Part shown: positions 8,177 to 15,604 of the stretch, piece after piece
How positions within the stretch are numbered: the first letter of the stretch is position 1
Layout of the letters: each line of letters opens with the position of its first letter
Source of the DNA: Actinomycetes bacterium
GTDB lineage: Bacteria; Actinomycetota; Acidimicrobiia; Acidimicrobiales; Bog-793
NCBI GenBank assembly: GCA_021794645.1
Contig: JAJYQK010000038.1
Span: forward strand, 1 to 37,860
Direction of reading: 5' to 3'
Length of the DNA stretch: 37,860 bases
Notes under the pieces: generated by a model
Database searches by the model: none
What the model saw: the letters and a program-made list of their open reading frames with translations, nothing else
Told to the model about the DNA's origin: nothing
Made by a program: the position numbers and the translations under genes

Positions 8177-8941
8177 ATGTCCGAGATGACCGGGCTCGGC
8201 GCCGATGCGCCCGAGATCGACCTGGAGGCAGAGCGCCTGGAGCGCAAGCAGAAGCTGGCCGCCGCCTACCGGCTCTTCTCCCGCTTCGGCTTCGACGAGG
8301 GGGTGGCGGGCCACATCACCGCTCGGGACCCCGAGCTGACGGACCACTTCTGGGTGAACCCCTTCGGGATGCACTTCGGCCACATACGAGTCTCCGACCT
8401 CATCCTTGTCAACGAGGGCGGCGAGGTCGTGGGAAGCGACGCCCCCCTCAACCGGGCCGCTTTTGCCATCCACTCCCAGGTGCACGCCGCCCGCCCCGAC
8501 GTGGTGGCCGCCGCCCACACCCACTCGACCTACGGCCGGGCCTGGGCCACCCTCGGCCGCCCGCTCGACCCGATAACCCAGGACGTCTGCGCCTTTTACG
8601 ACGACCATGCCGTCTTCGACGACTACACCGGCGTCGTGCTCGACATCGAGGAGGGAAAGCGGATCGCCCACGCCCTCGGCGAGAAGAAGGCGGTCATCCT
8701 GCAGAACCACGGCCTCTTGACAGTCGGCCACACCGTCGACGAGGCGGCCTGGTGGTTCATCACGATGGAGCGCTCCTGCCAGGTGCAGCTTCTCGCCGAG
8801 GCGGCCGGCGACCCGAAGCTGATCGACCCGGAGATGGCCGCCCTCACGAGGACCCAGGTCGGCTCCCACCTCGCCGGCTGGTTCAGCTTCCAGCCCCTCT
8901 ACCAGCGCATAGTCAAGGAGCAGCCCGACCTGCTCGAGTAG
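8177..8941 (+). CDS. Class II aldolase/adducin-family protein
   Basis: 254 residues of the L-fuculose-phosphate aldolase/adducin N-terminal fold. Visible features: the AGHIT motif at residues 44-48, zinc-ligand histidines in AAAHTHSTYG (His114, His116) and the third histidine in ILQNHGLLTVGHTVDEA (His178). The long DHFWVNPFGMHFGHIRVSDLILV stretch is typical of the large, poorly characterised aldolase-like group, often linked to aromatic or sugar-acid metabolism. The substrate is unknown; both aldolase and decarboxylase activities exist in the family. An AAAGGAG site precedes ATG 8177. The gene ends in a hairpin shared with the converging neighbour. Confidence 0.88.
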   Translation: MSEMTGLGADAPEIDLEAERLERKQKLAAAYRLFSRFGFDEGVAGHITARDPELTDHFWVNPFGMHFGHIRVSDLILVNEGGEVVGSDAPLNRAAFAIHSQVHAARPDVVAAAHTHSTYGRAWATLGRPLDPITQDVCAFYDDHAVFDDYTGVVLDIEEGKRIAHALGEKKAVILQNHGLLTVGHTVDEAAWWFITMERSCQVQLLAEAAGDPKLIDPEMAALTRTQVGSHLAGWFSFQPLYQRIVKEQPDLLE

Positions 8942-8960
8942 CCGGGCGGTTCAGCCCGGC
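8941..8960. terminator. Bidirectional terminator hairpin between converging genes
   Basis: GCCGGGC (8941-8947) pairs with GCCCGGC (8954-8960) around a 6-base loop. The stem begins at the last base of the aldolase stop codon and covers the stop codon of the converging TIGR03086 gene. There is no T-tract, so efficiency is uncertain. Confidence 0.5.
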
Positions 8961-9547
8961 TGCCAGCCCGGGTCCCGGCCGAGGAAGCCGAGGAGATGGT
9001 CGAGGGGGCCGGCTTCGCTGGCGATGGCCACCTCAGGCCCGATCGGCGCCGGGCTGTTCTGGCGCACCTCGGCGTTCACCGCCAGGAACTCCGGCGACGA
9101 GAGGAGAGCTGACGCCACCTCCTCGGCGCCGGCACCGAGGCTTTGACCGGTGGCGGCAGCGAGGTCCCAACCGTGCACGAGGCGCTCGCTCGTAGCGATC
9201 TCGAGGCAGAAAAGCGGGGTCGATGGCCCGGCGAGGACGGCCATGGGGCGCTCCATCACCCCTGGCGCCTTGAAGGCCGCTACCAGCCGCTCGACCTGTC
9301 GCCCGTGGGCGGGGGCGAGCTCGCCGGGCAGGTAGCTCGTCCACTCGCGGTCCGGGCGCACTGCTCCCAGCTCGGCTGCCTCTGCGAAGAAGTCGGTCGA
9401 GGCGACCATGTGCTCCATCAGCTCGAGCACGTCCCAGTCCGAGCAGGGCGTGGGCTGGGCGAGCTGGCCGGCCCGGACGCCCCTCACGGCCTCGTCGGAG
9501 AGGGCGCAGGCCAGCTCCAGCAGCTCGACGTCGACTCGTCTCGTCAC
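8951..9547 (-). CDS. TIGR03086-family DinB-like metal-binding protein
   Basis: 198 residues with the mycothiol-dependent maleylpyruvate isomerase N-terminal fold: QLAQPTPCSDWDVLELMEHMV gives the conserved PCxxWxVxxLxxH motif, and SERLVHGWDLAAATGQ gives the xExxxHxWDLAxAxG motif of family TIGR03086. The conserved histidines and acidic residues are probable metal ligands. The reaction is unknown; a thiol-linked isomerase or transferase role is inferred from the family. GTG 9547 has a GAGAGGGGGG purine-rich site upstream. It stands alone between two hairpins, downstream of but not overlapping the gcv operon. Confidence 0.82.
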   Translation of the reverse strand: MTRRVDVELLELACALSDEAVRGVRAGQLAQPTPCSDWDVLELMEHMVASTDFFAEAAELGAVRPDREWTSYLPGELAPAHGRQVERLVAAFKAPGVMERPMAVLAGPSTPLFCLEIATSERLVHGWDLAAATGQSLGAGAEEVASALLSSPEFLAVNAEVRQNSPAPIGPEVAIASEAGPLDHLLGFLGRDPGWQPG

Positions 9548-9572
9548 AGCGCCCCCCTCTCGGTTGGCCCCG

Positions 9573-9593
9573 CCGGCCGGCCTCTCCGGCCGG
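9573..9593 (-). terminator. Terminator hairpin after gcvPB
   Basis: CCGGCCGG (9573-9580) and CCGGCCGG (9586-9593) can form an 8-bp stem with a 5-base loop, 3 bases past the gcvPB stop codon on the minus strand. No T-tract follows. It separates the gcv operon from the TIGR03086 gene. Confidence 0.5.
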
Positions 9594-9595
9594 TG

Positions 9596-11131
9596 CTAGC
9601 CGGACCGCTGGTCGTAGGTGGCGACGAGGTGGCGGGCGGCCCGCGCCTCGTCGACCCGGCGCACCGGCGTGGTGCGGGGTGCGCCGCGGGCCGACTCGGA
9701 GCTACCGGCCGCCCTCGCCTCGCTGGCGATGAGCTCGAGTGCCTCGGCCAGGGCGGCCAGGGTCTGGGGAGACTCGGTCTCGGTCGGCTCGATCATCAAA
9801 GCCTCTTTCACGATGAGCGGGAAGTAGACCGTCGGCGAGTGGAAGCCGAGCTCGAGCAGGCGCTTGGCGACGTCGAGGGCGCGCAGCCCCGTCTCGTCGT
9901 CGAGACTCTTGGCCGAGAGGACGCACTCGTGCATCACGGTGCGGTCGTAGGCGATGTCGTAGCTCTCCCGCAGCCGCTCTTTCATCCAGTTGGCGTTGAG
10001 AACGGCGATCTCGGCCACCTGGCGCAAGCCGTCCGCCCCGTGCAGGCGGAGGTAGGTCCAGGCCCGCAGCAGGACGAGGGCGTTCCCGTGCCAGGAGTGG
10101 AGCCGTCCGATGGAGCGGCTGGGACGCGCCCAGCCGAAGCCGCCCTCGGGCAGGCGGACCGGACGGGGCCCGGGCAGGTACTCCACCAGCCGCTCGCTCA
10201 CCGCCACCGGGCCGGCACCCGGGCCGCCCCCGCCGTGCGGGGTGGCAAAGGTCTTGTGCAAGTTGAGATGGACGATGTCAAAGCCCATGTCACCGGGGCG
10301 GACGACGCCGAGGATGGCATTCAGGTTGGCGCCGTCGTAGTAGAGGAGGCCACCCACCTCGTGGACGGCGGCCGCGATCTCGACGATGTCCTCCTCGAAC
10401 AGCCCGAGGGTGTTGGGGTTGGTGAGCATGATGCCCGCCACGTCGGTGTCGAGGGCAGCCCGCAAGCCCTCGAGGTCCACGCCGCCCCGCTCGTTCGTGC
10501 CGACCGTCGTGACCTCGTAGCCGCCGAGGGTCACCGAGGCCGGGTTGGTGCCGTGAGCGGAGTCGGGGATGATCACCCGGTGGCGCTCCTCCCCCCGCTC
10601 CTCGTGGTACCGGCGCATGAGCAATAGGCCGGTCAGCTCGCCGGCGGCCCCGGCGGCCGGCTGCAAGGTGGCGGCCGACATGCCGGTTATGGCGCAGAGC
10701 ATCTCCTCCAGCTCGACGAGCACCTCCAGCCAGCCCTGGGTGCAGCTGGCCGGGGCCGCCGGGTGGACGGCGGCGAAGTGGCGGGCGGAGGCCGCCTCGT
10801 CACAGACCTTCGGGTTGTACTTCATCGTGCACGAGCCGAGCGGGTAGGCGCCGAGATCGACCGAGTACTGGCGGTGGGTGAGCCGGGTGAAGTGAGCCAC
10901 GAGGTCTCGTTCGGAGACCTCGGGCAGCCGGGCGGCCTCCCCGGCGAGGAGCTCAGCCGGCAGCAGCTCCTCGGCCGACCAGGCGGGCAGCTCGGTCGTC
11001 CGGAAGCTGGCGGCCGACCGCCCCGAGACCGAGAGGTCGAACAGCGTCGGCTCGGCCTCGTGCCCCATGAGGGGAGCGCTCAGGGCCCGCCCACCCGGGG
11101 CGGCGGGGGTCGTCTCGGTCTCGCTCGTCAT
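9596..11131 (-). CDS. gcvPB: Glycine dehydrogenase (decarboxylating) subunit 2
   Basis: P-protein subunit that binds pyridoxal phosphate and, with gcvPA, decarboxylates glycine and passes the aminomethyl group to the lipoyl arm of H protein. 511 residues. The PLP lysine is Lys293 in NLHKTFATPHGGGGPGAGP. Other landmarks are YPLGSCTMKYNPK (residues 96-108), QPAAGAAGE, DSAHGTNPAS and YYDGANLNA, all characteristic of the C-terminal half of P protein. The frame is intact; a non-conserved tail of about 30 residues ends the protein. It overlaps gcvPA by 4 bases. The two-subunit P protein contrasts with the single long GcvP of mycobacteria and streptomycetes. Confidence 0.96.
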   Translation of the reverse strand: MTSETETTPAAPGGRALSAPLMGHEAEPTLFDLSVSGRSAASFRTTELPAWSAEELLPAELLAGEAARLPEVSERDLVAHFTRLTHRQYSVDLGAYPLGSCTMKYNPKVCDEAASARHFAAVHPAAPASCTQGWLEVLVELEEMLCAITGMSAATLQPAAGAAGELTGLLLMRRYHEERGEERHRVIIPDSAHGTNPASVTLGGYEVTTVGTNERGGVDLEGLRAALDTDVAGIMLTNPNTLGLFEEDIVEIAAAVHEVGGLLYYDGANLNAILGVVRPGDMGFDIVHLNLHKTFATPHGGGGPGAGPVAVSERLVEYLPGPRPVRLPEGGFGWARPSRSIGRLHSWHGNALVLLRAWTYLRLHGADGLRQVAEIAVLNANWMKERLRESYDIAYDRTVMHECVLSAKSLDDETGLRALDVAKRLLELGFHSPTVYFPLIVKEALMIEPTETESPQTLAALAEALELIASEARAAGSSESARGAPRTTPVRRVDEARAARHLVATYDQRSG

Positions 11132-12477
11132 CTGACCGCCTTCTCCAAGCTGGCTGCAAAGCCATCGATCTCCTGGCGGGTGCGCCGCTCGGTCGTGGCC
11201 ACGAGCAAAGTCCCCTCGAGGTCGGTGCCCTCGTAACCCTCTCGCACGGACACGCCGGCGAGGTAGCCCTCCTCGGCCAGCCGCTCGATCGCAACCTCGG
11301 CCTCGACGGGCAGGCGGAGGGCGAACTCCCTGAAGGTGGCGGCCTCGGTCGCCGCCTCGACGCCCTCGATCCCCAAGAGCGCCTCCCGGGCATAGCGGGC
11401 GGCCCGGGCCGAGCCGAGTGCGACCTCCCTCAGGCCGGCCGGCCCCAGCCAGCCGAGCTGGATGGCAGCCGTCACCGCCATGAGGGTCTGGTTCGTGCAG
11501 ACGTTGGAGGAGGCCTTCTCCCGCCTGATGTCCTGCTCGCGGGCGCGAAGGGTCGTCACGTAGGAGAGGGTGCCCTCGCTGTCGAGGGTCTCGCCCACGA
11601 GCCGGCCCGGCAGGCGACGGACATCTCTGCTCCTGCAGCTGAAGAGGCCGAGATAGGGGCCGCCGAAGGAGAGGGCCACCCCGAGGGGCTGGCCCTCACC
11701 GACAGCGACGTCGGCCCCGAGGCTGCCGGGCGACTTGAGCAGCCCGCTCGCCACTGGGTCGTAGCAGACGACCAGCCTCGCCCCGGTGGCGTCGGCCAGC
11801 TGGCGGGCACCGGCCATGTCGTCGAGACAGCCGAGGAAGTTCGGGAAGCCCACGACCACGGCGCCGGCCGGCTCTCCGGCGGCAGCCGAGAAGTCGGTCC
11901 GGCCCTGCACGAGCGGGAGCTCGACGATCTCGTGGCCCGGGCCATGGCTGAAGGTGGCGAGCACCTCTCTCCAGCGAGGGTTGACCCCGGCCGAGAGGAG
12001 CACCCGGCTGTTGCCGGTGGCGGCCACCGCCAGGTTGACCCCCTCCATCAAGGAGGCGGCCCCGTCATAGAGCGAGCCGTTGGCGATCTCGAGACCGCTC
12101 AGGCGGGCCACCATCGTCTGGTACTCGAAGATGGCCTGCAGCACCCCCTGGGAGACCTCGGGCTGGTAGGGGGTGTAGGCGGTGACGAACTCCGAGCGGG
12201 AGGCGAGGGAGCGGACCACGGCGGGCACCTCGTGGTCGTAGGCACCGGCGCCGGCGAAGCAGACGAGCGACCGCCCGACCGGCTTGTTCCTCTCCCCGAG
12301 CTCGAAGAGGCGGTCGGTGACGTCCGCCTCGCTCATGTGATCGGGCAGCGAGAGACCGCCGGCCAGGCGGACAGCCGCCGGCACCGTCGCGAACAGCTCG
12401 TCCAGGCTGGCGAGGCCGAGGAATGTGAGCATCTCCGCCACCTCCGCCTCGGTGTGCGGGACGAATGGTGCTCTCAC
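11128..12477 (-). CDS. gcvPA: Glycine dehydrogenase (decarboxylating) subunit 1
   Basis: 449-residue partner of GcvPB. The N-terminus FVPHTEAEVAEMLTFLGL is the standard GcvPA opening. Also visible are YTPYQPEVSQGVLQAIFEYQT, the pattern of the glycine-binding region, then DGAASLMEGVNLA, SFGGPYLGLFSCR and EKASSNVCTNQTLMA. Full length without breaks. It overlaps gcvT at its 5' end and gcvPB at its 3' end by 4 bases each, so the three enzymes should be made stoichiometrically. Cytoplasmic; needs GcvH (encoded at 17818-18195) and a lipoamide dehydrogenase not found in the window. Confidence 0.96.
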   Translation of the reverse strand: MRAPFVPHTEAEVAEMLTFLGLASLDELFATVPAAVRLAGGLSLPDHMSEADVTDRLFELGERNKPVGRSLVCFAGAGAYDHEVPAVVRSLASRSEFVTAYTPYQPEVSQGVLQAIFEYQTMVARLSGLEIANGSLYDGAASLMEGVNLAVAATGNSRVLLSAGVNPRWREVLATFSHGPGHEIVELPLVQGRTDFSAAAGEPAGAVVVGFPNFLGCLDDMAGARQLADATGARLVVCYDPVASGLLKSPGSLGADVAVGEGQPLGVALSFGGPYLGLFSCRSRDVRRLPGRLVGETLDSEGTLSYVTTLRAREQDIRREKASSNVCTNQTLMAVTAAIQLGWLGPAGLREVALGSARAARYAREALLGIEGVEAATEAATFREFALRLPVEAEVAIERLAEEGYLAGVSVREGYEGTDLEGTLLVATTERRTRQEIDGFAASLEKAVR

Positions 12478-13547
12478 TGAGGTGCTCTCCTGCTCGGGTC
12501 CAGCTTGTGGAAGGGTGGCTTCACGACCTCCGCCCCTGCCGGCCGCCCCCGCAGGTCGATCTCGACGTTATCGCCCGGGCCGAGAGCCGCGGGCAGGAAG
12601 GCGAGGGCGATGCCCCGTTCGAGCACAGGCGAGAAGTTGCCACTCGTCACCTCCCCCACCTCCTCTCCCCCGCGCAGCACCCTGTCGTGGTCTCGGGGGG
12701 GCCGGCGCTGGCCGGTGAGCAGCCCCTGCAGGCGGCGGGAGGGTCCTCCGGCTGCCCGGATCGCCTCGAGGGCGCCTTTTCCCACAAAGGACTCCTTCTG
12801 CCAGCCGACGACCCAGCCGAGCCCGGCTTCGAGCGGGTTGATCGAGGGTCCCAGCTCGTGACCGTGCAGCGGGAGGCCGGCTTCGAGGCGGAGGGTGTCG
12901 CGGGCCCCGAGCCCGGCCGCCGTGGCGCCCTCGGCGAGGATTGCCCGCCAGAGCGGAGCCGCCACCTCGAGGGGCACGGAGCACTCGACCCCGTCCTCAC
13001 CGGTGTAGCCCGTGCCCGCCACCAGGCAGCTGGACCCCTCGAAGTCGAAGGGGGCCACCCCGAAGCGGGGCACCTCGGCTGCCGCCGGCGCCACGCCGGC
13101 CACCACCCGGCGGGCCTGCGGGCCCTGGACGGCGATGACAGCCCGCTCAGCCGTCACGTCTCGCCCCCCGATGGCCTCGAGCACCCGGCTCGTGTTGGAG
13201 GCGTTCGGCATCACCTCGAAGCGGTCCTGCCCGGCCCACCAGACGATGATGTCGTCGAGGACGCCGCCCTCATCGCTCAAAAGGTGGGTGTACTGAGCTC
13301 GCCCGGGGCCAATCTTGCGCAGGTCGTTCGAGAAGACGGCCTGCAGCCGCTCGAACGAGCCGGCTCCCTCCAGGCGCACCGTGCCGAGATGGCTGACGTC
13401 GAAGCAGGCGGCTTGTCGCCGGCAGGCGAGGTGCTCGGCGATGGTGCCGGACCCGTAGCTGAGGGGCATCTCCCAGCCGCCGAAGTCGACGAGCTTGGCC
13501 CCGAGCGCTTCGTGCTCCGCCTGCAGCGGGCTGTGGCGGAGGCTCAC
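12474..13547 (-). CDS. gcvT: Aminomethyltransferase (glycine cleavage T protein)
   Basis: Transfers the methylene group from aminomethyl-lipoyl H protein to tetrahydrofolate, releasing ammonia. 357 residues, near the usual 360-370. N-terminal SPLQAEHEALGAKLVDFGGWEMPLSYG and ACFDVSHLGTVRLEG are the classic folate-binding T-protein motifs; VAGTGYTGEDGVECSVP (with the conserved GYTGEDG) follows, then RDTLRLEAGLPLHGHEL. The GTG start at 13547 overlaps the stop of the upstream nuclease-like gene (GTGA). It belongs to the MerR / nuclease-like / gcvT / gcvPA / gcvPB operon. Confidence 0.95.
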   Translation of the reverse strand: MSLRHSPLQAEHEALGAKLVDFGGWEMPLSYGSGTIAEHLACRRQAACFDVSHLGTVRLEGAGSFERLQAVFSNDLRKIGPGRAQYTHLLSDEGGVLDDIIVWWAGQDRFEVMPNASNTSRVLEAIGGRDVTAERAVIAVQGPQARRVVAGVAPAAAEVPRFGVAPFDFEGSSCLVAGTGYTGEDGVECSVPLEVAAPLWRAILAEGATAAGLGARDTLRLEAGLPLHGHELGPSINPLEAGLGWVVGWQKESFVGKGALEAIRAAGGPSRRLQGLLTGQRRPPRDHDRVLRGGEEVGEVTSGNFSPVLERGIALAFLPAALGPGDNVEIDLRGRPAGAEVVKPPFHKLDPSRRAPQ

Positions 13548-13879
13548 CCGGCCAATTTAACGGGACAGGACCAGGGGTACTTGGCGAAGAGCTCCTCGAG
13601 GTCGCGGCGGTAGAGGAGCTTCACTCGCACGGCAGGGTAGAGCTGCTCGAGGCGGCGGAGCTTGCGGTTCTTCTCCGTGACGAGGTCCTGGCGGAGCGTC
13701 GTCAGCTCGACGAAAAGGTTGTGCTGAGGCAGGTAGAAGTCGGGCCGGAAGCCGGCGGCGGGCTGCCCGTCGGCCGTCCAGGCCAGCACGAACTCGACAG
13801 GCTCGTACTCCCAGGAGACGCCGTAGTAGTCGAGCAGTCCGGCGAAGAAGCGCTCGGCGTCGTGGGCAAAGCGCCTCAA
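13544..13879 (-). CDS. Small PD-(D/E)XK nuclease-like protein
   Basis: 111 residues: MRRFAHDAERFFAGLLDYYG, then EYEPVEFVLAW, then the core FRPDFYLPQHNLFVELTTL (Asp47, Glu58), LVTEKNRKLRRLEQLYP (Lys70) and VKLLYRRDLEELF. Order and spacing resemble a minimal PD-(D/E)XK fold (very-short-patch-repair or restriction-like), but the catalytic position reads ExT instead of ExK, so activity is doubtful unless Lys70 or another lysine substitutes. From memory, this domain also occurs fused to hypoxanthine phosphoribosyltransferases in other actinobacteria; here hpt lies about 1.2 kb away on the same strand. It overlaps both neighbours (MerR and gcvT) by 4 bases. Its function within a glycine cleavage operon is unexplained. 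Confidence 0.7.
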   Translation of the reverse strand: MRRFAHDAERFFAGLLDYYGVSWEYEPVEFVLAWTADGQPAAGFRPDFYLPQHNLFVELTTLRQDLVTEKNRKLRRLEQLYPAVRVKLLYRRDLEELFAKYPWSCPVKLAG

Positions 13880-14379
13880 CGGGCGTGGGCCGTTCGGCCC
13901 GGCTCCTCACCCGGGGCCGCCTTCGGGGCTGCGTCGCCGGCGGCTGCCTCGCCGGCGAACTCGGTGATCCCCGCCTCGACGTCGCCCATCACTCCCGCCA
14001 GCGGGACGACGTTGAAGACGCCCTGTCCGCCCTTCATGAGATCGAGCAGCTCGCCGTCGCTGCGGGCGAGCACGGTGCCAGACGGCCCGAGCACGAGGCT
14101 GGCCGAGGCGAGGTCGTCCGAGACCGACTCGCGGAAGAACTCGATCGCCTTGCGGGCGCCCTGCAGGGTGAGGCCGGAGTCGAGCAGCTGCTTGATGATC
14201 TTCAGCACGACGACGTCGGTGTAGGAGTAGAGCCGCTGGCTGCCGCTTCCCCGGGCGGCTGCCAGCGACGGGCTGAGCAGGCCCGTCCTGTCCCAGTGGT
14301 CGAGCTGGCGGTAGGTGATCCCGACGATCTTGCAGACGTGCGGGCCTCGGTAGCCCCGGACGGAATCGCTCGTGCTCAT
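13876..14379 (-). CDS. MerR-family transcriptional regulator (Rv1830-like)
   Basis: 167 residues. The winged-helix N-terminus reads GYRGPHVCKIVGITYRQLDH, WDRTGLLSPSLAAARGSGSQ and RLYSYTDVVVLKIIKQLLDSG, closely matching my recollection of mycobacterial Rv1830, which also sits beside a DUF151 gene and the glycine cleavage genes. A following helix (LTLQGARKAIEFFRES) would form the dimer antiparallel coil. The C-terminus contains ELLDLMKGGQGVFNVVPL, also typical of that group, then an Ala/Glu-rich tail. It is the first gene of the gcvT-gcvPA-gcvPB operon. A dyad at 14425-14444 lies 45 bases upstream and could be its own operator. Confidence 0.88.
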   Translation of the reverse strand: MSTSDSVRGYRGPHVCKIVGITYRQLDHWDRTGLLSPSLAAARGSGSQRLYSYTDVVVLKIIKQLLDSGLTLQGARKAIEFFRESVSDDLASASLVLGPSGTVLARSDGELLDLMKGGQGVFNVVPLAGVMGDVEAGITEFAGEAAAGDAAPKAAPGEEPGRTAHAR

Positions 14380-14424
14380 GGCCGCCTCTTCAGGCCGGGC
14401 TGCGCCGGCGGGCCGGACAACAGC

Positions 14425-14444
14425 GACGTAACTACACCTACGTC
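14425..14444. promoter_or_regulatory. Inverted repeat upstream of the MerR-gcv operon
   Basis: GACGTA (14425-14430) and TACGTC (14439-14444) form a perfect 6-bp dyad around an 8-base spacer; a second imperfect dyad (TAAC at 14429, GTTA at 14450) overlaps it. The region is markedly AT-richer than its surroundings. MerR proteins bind dyads of about this size between stretched promoter elements and are often autoregulated, so this is a candidate operator for the gene at 14379. No clear -35/-10 pair could be assigned. Confidence 0.5.
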
Positions 14445-14524
14445 ACTAGGTTAGGCCCGGGGCAGGGAGGAGTCAACGTCGACCGCCGGCTTTGACCGAG
14501 CCCAGCTCGACCTGTGGTCGAGGG

Positions 14525-15028
14525 TCAGCCGCTGAAGTCCTCGGGCCGTACCCGGTCGAGGAACTCACGGAACTCCCCCACGATCTCCTCGGGGGTGCCG
14601 CTCTCGGTCTCGTCGTCCTCGTCGGGCTCGATGACGATGCCCTCGGAGTCCATCACGTCGTCGGCCACATAGAGCGGGGAGCGGGTGCGCAGAGCGAGGG
14701 CGACGCCGTCGGAGGGCCGGCAGGAGACGGTGTGGGTCACCTGGCCCGCCTGCACGACAAGCTCGGCGAGGTAGGTCGTCTCCTCGAGGGCCGTTATCAC
14801 CACCCGCTCGAGGGTGGCCCCGAGCGTCTCGAGGAGGCTGGCGAGCAGGTCGTGGGTCATCGGGCGAGGCACCTCGACGCCCTGCAGGGCAAAGGCGATG
14901 GCGGTCGCTTCCGGCGCCCCGACGAAGATCGGGAGCGAACGGTGAGCCCCTTCGGTCTCCTCCAGGATGACGACCGGGTTGCTCGACTGCAGATCGACTC
15001 GCACAGCAGAGAGCCGAACTTCGACCAT
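14525..15028 (-). CDS. DUF151 bifunctional nuclease-family protein
   Basis: 167 residues of the DUF151 (BFN) family: RVDLQSSNPVVILEETEGAHRSL, LPIFVGAPEATAIAFALQG, then RPMTHDLLASLLETLGATLE and SCRPSDGVALALRTRSPLYV, all diagnostic. Some members have DNase/RNase activity; the mycobacterial counterpart Rv1829 sits in the same garA/merR neighbourhood. The C-terminus is an acidic tail (EPDEDDETE). It starts 9 bases after the hpt stop codon, without a visible ribosome site, so it probably depends on translation of hpt. It is the last gene of the garA-ftsR-hpt-DUF151 run. Confidence 0.88.
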   Translation of the reverse strand: MVEVRLSAVRVDLQSSNPVVILEETEGAHRSLPIFVGAPEATAIAFALQGVEVPRPMTHDLLASLLETLGATLERVVITALEETTYLAELVVQAGQVTHTVSCRPSDGVALALRTRSPLYVADDVMDSEGIVIEPDEDDETESGTPEEIVGEFREFLDRVRPEDFSG

Positions 15029-15037
15029 GAGAAGAAA

Positions 15038-15604
15038 CTACCGCTCGTACAAGTGAGTCAGGCTGCCAGCCGGAGCCTTCCTCAGCTCCCGCGGCTCGAC
15101 CTGCACGAGCGAGGGGATGTTGCGGAAGCGCTCCTCGAGGTCGAGGCCGTAGCCGATCAGGTACTCCTCCCCCGTCTCTCGCCCGACGTAGCGGAGATCG
15201 ACCGGGATGAGCCTTTTCACCTTCCGGTCGAGCAGCGTGCAGATGTCGACCGAGGCCGCACCCCGCTCGGCGAGGAGCCGGAGCACATAAGAGACGGTGA
15301 GCCCGCGGTCGACGATGTCGACGGCAACCACCACGTCACGACCGGTGACGTCGACATCGAGGTCCTTCGCCAGCGCCACCCGCTCGCCGCCCGCCCCATA
15401 GGGCGACAGGGCGAGGAAGTCGATGGCGCAGGCGACCTCGAGGTGGCGGGCGAGGTCGGCCACGAGGCAGACCGAGCCCTTCAGCAGCCCGACGAGGACG
15501 ACGCCGTCCGGATGGTCCCTTGAGATCTCGCCGGCGAGCCGCCGGACGATCGAGGCGATCTCTTGCTCCGAAAGCCCCGCCCCGGCAGCGCCGGGCAGCG
15601 TCAT
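15038..15604 (-). CDS. hpt: Hypoxanthine phosphoribosyltransferase family protein
   Basis: 188-residue purine-salvage-type phosphoribosyltransferase. Landmarks: VVLVGLLKGSVCLVADLARHL (pyrophosphate loop LKGS), DFLALSPYGAG (flexible loop, usually SSYG), DVVVAVDIVDRGLTVSYVL (PRPP loop), and a C-terminus YLIGYGLDLEERFRNIPSL as in HGPRT. The PRPP loop departs from the usual VEDIxD(S/T)G: the first acidic residue is Val95 and the small residue after the second Asp is Arg100. It may therefore have altered substrate or activity. It overlaps ftsR by 4 bases. It is additional to the garA-merR-DUF151 arrangement I know from mycobacteria. Confidence 0.85.
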   Translation of the reverse strand: MTLPGAAGAGLSEQEIASIVRRLAGEISRDHPDGVVLVGLLKGSVCLVADLARHLEVACAIDFLALSPYGAGGERVALAKDLDVDVTGRDVVVAVDIVDRGLTVSYVLRLLAERGAASVDICTLLDRKVKRLIPVDLRYVGRETGEEYLIGYGLDLEERFRNIPSLVQVEPRELRKAPAGSLTHLYER

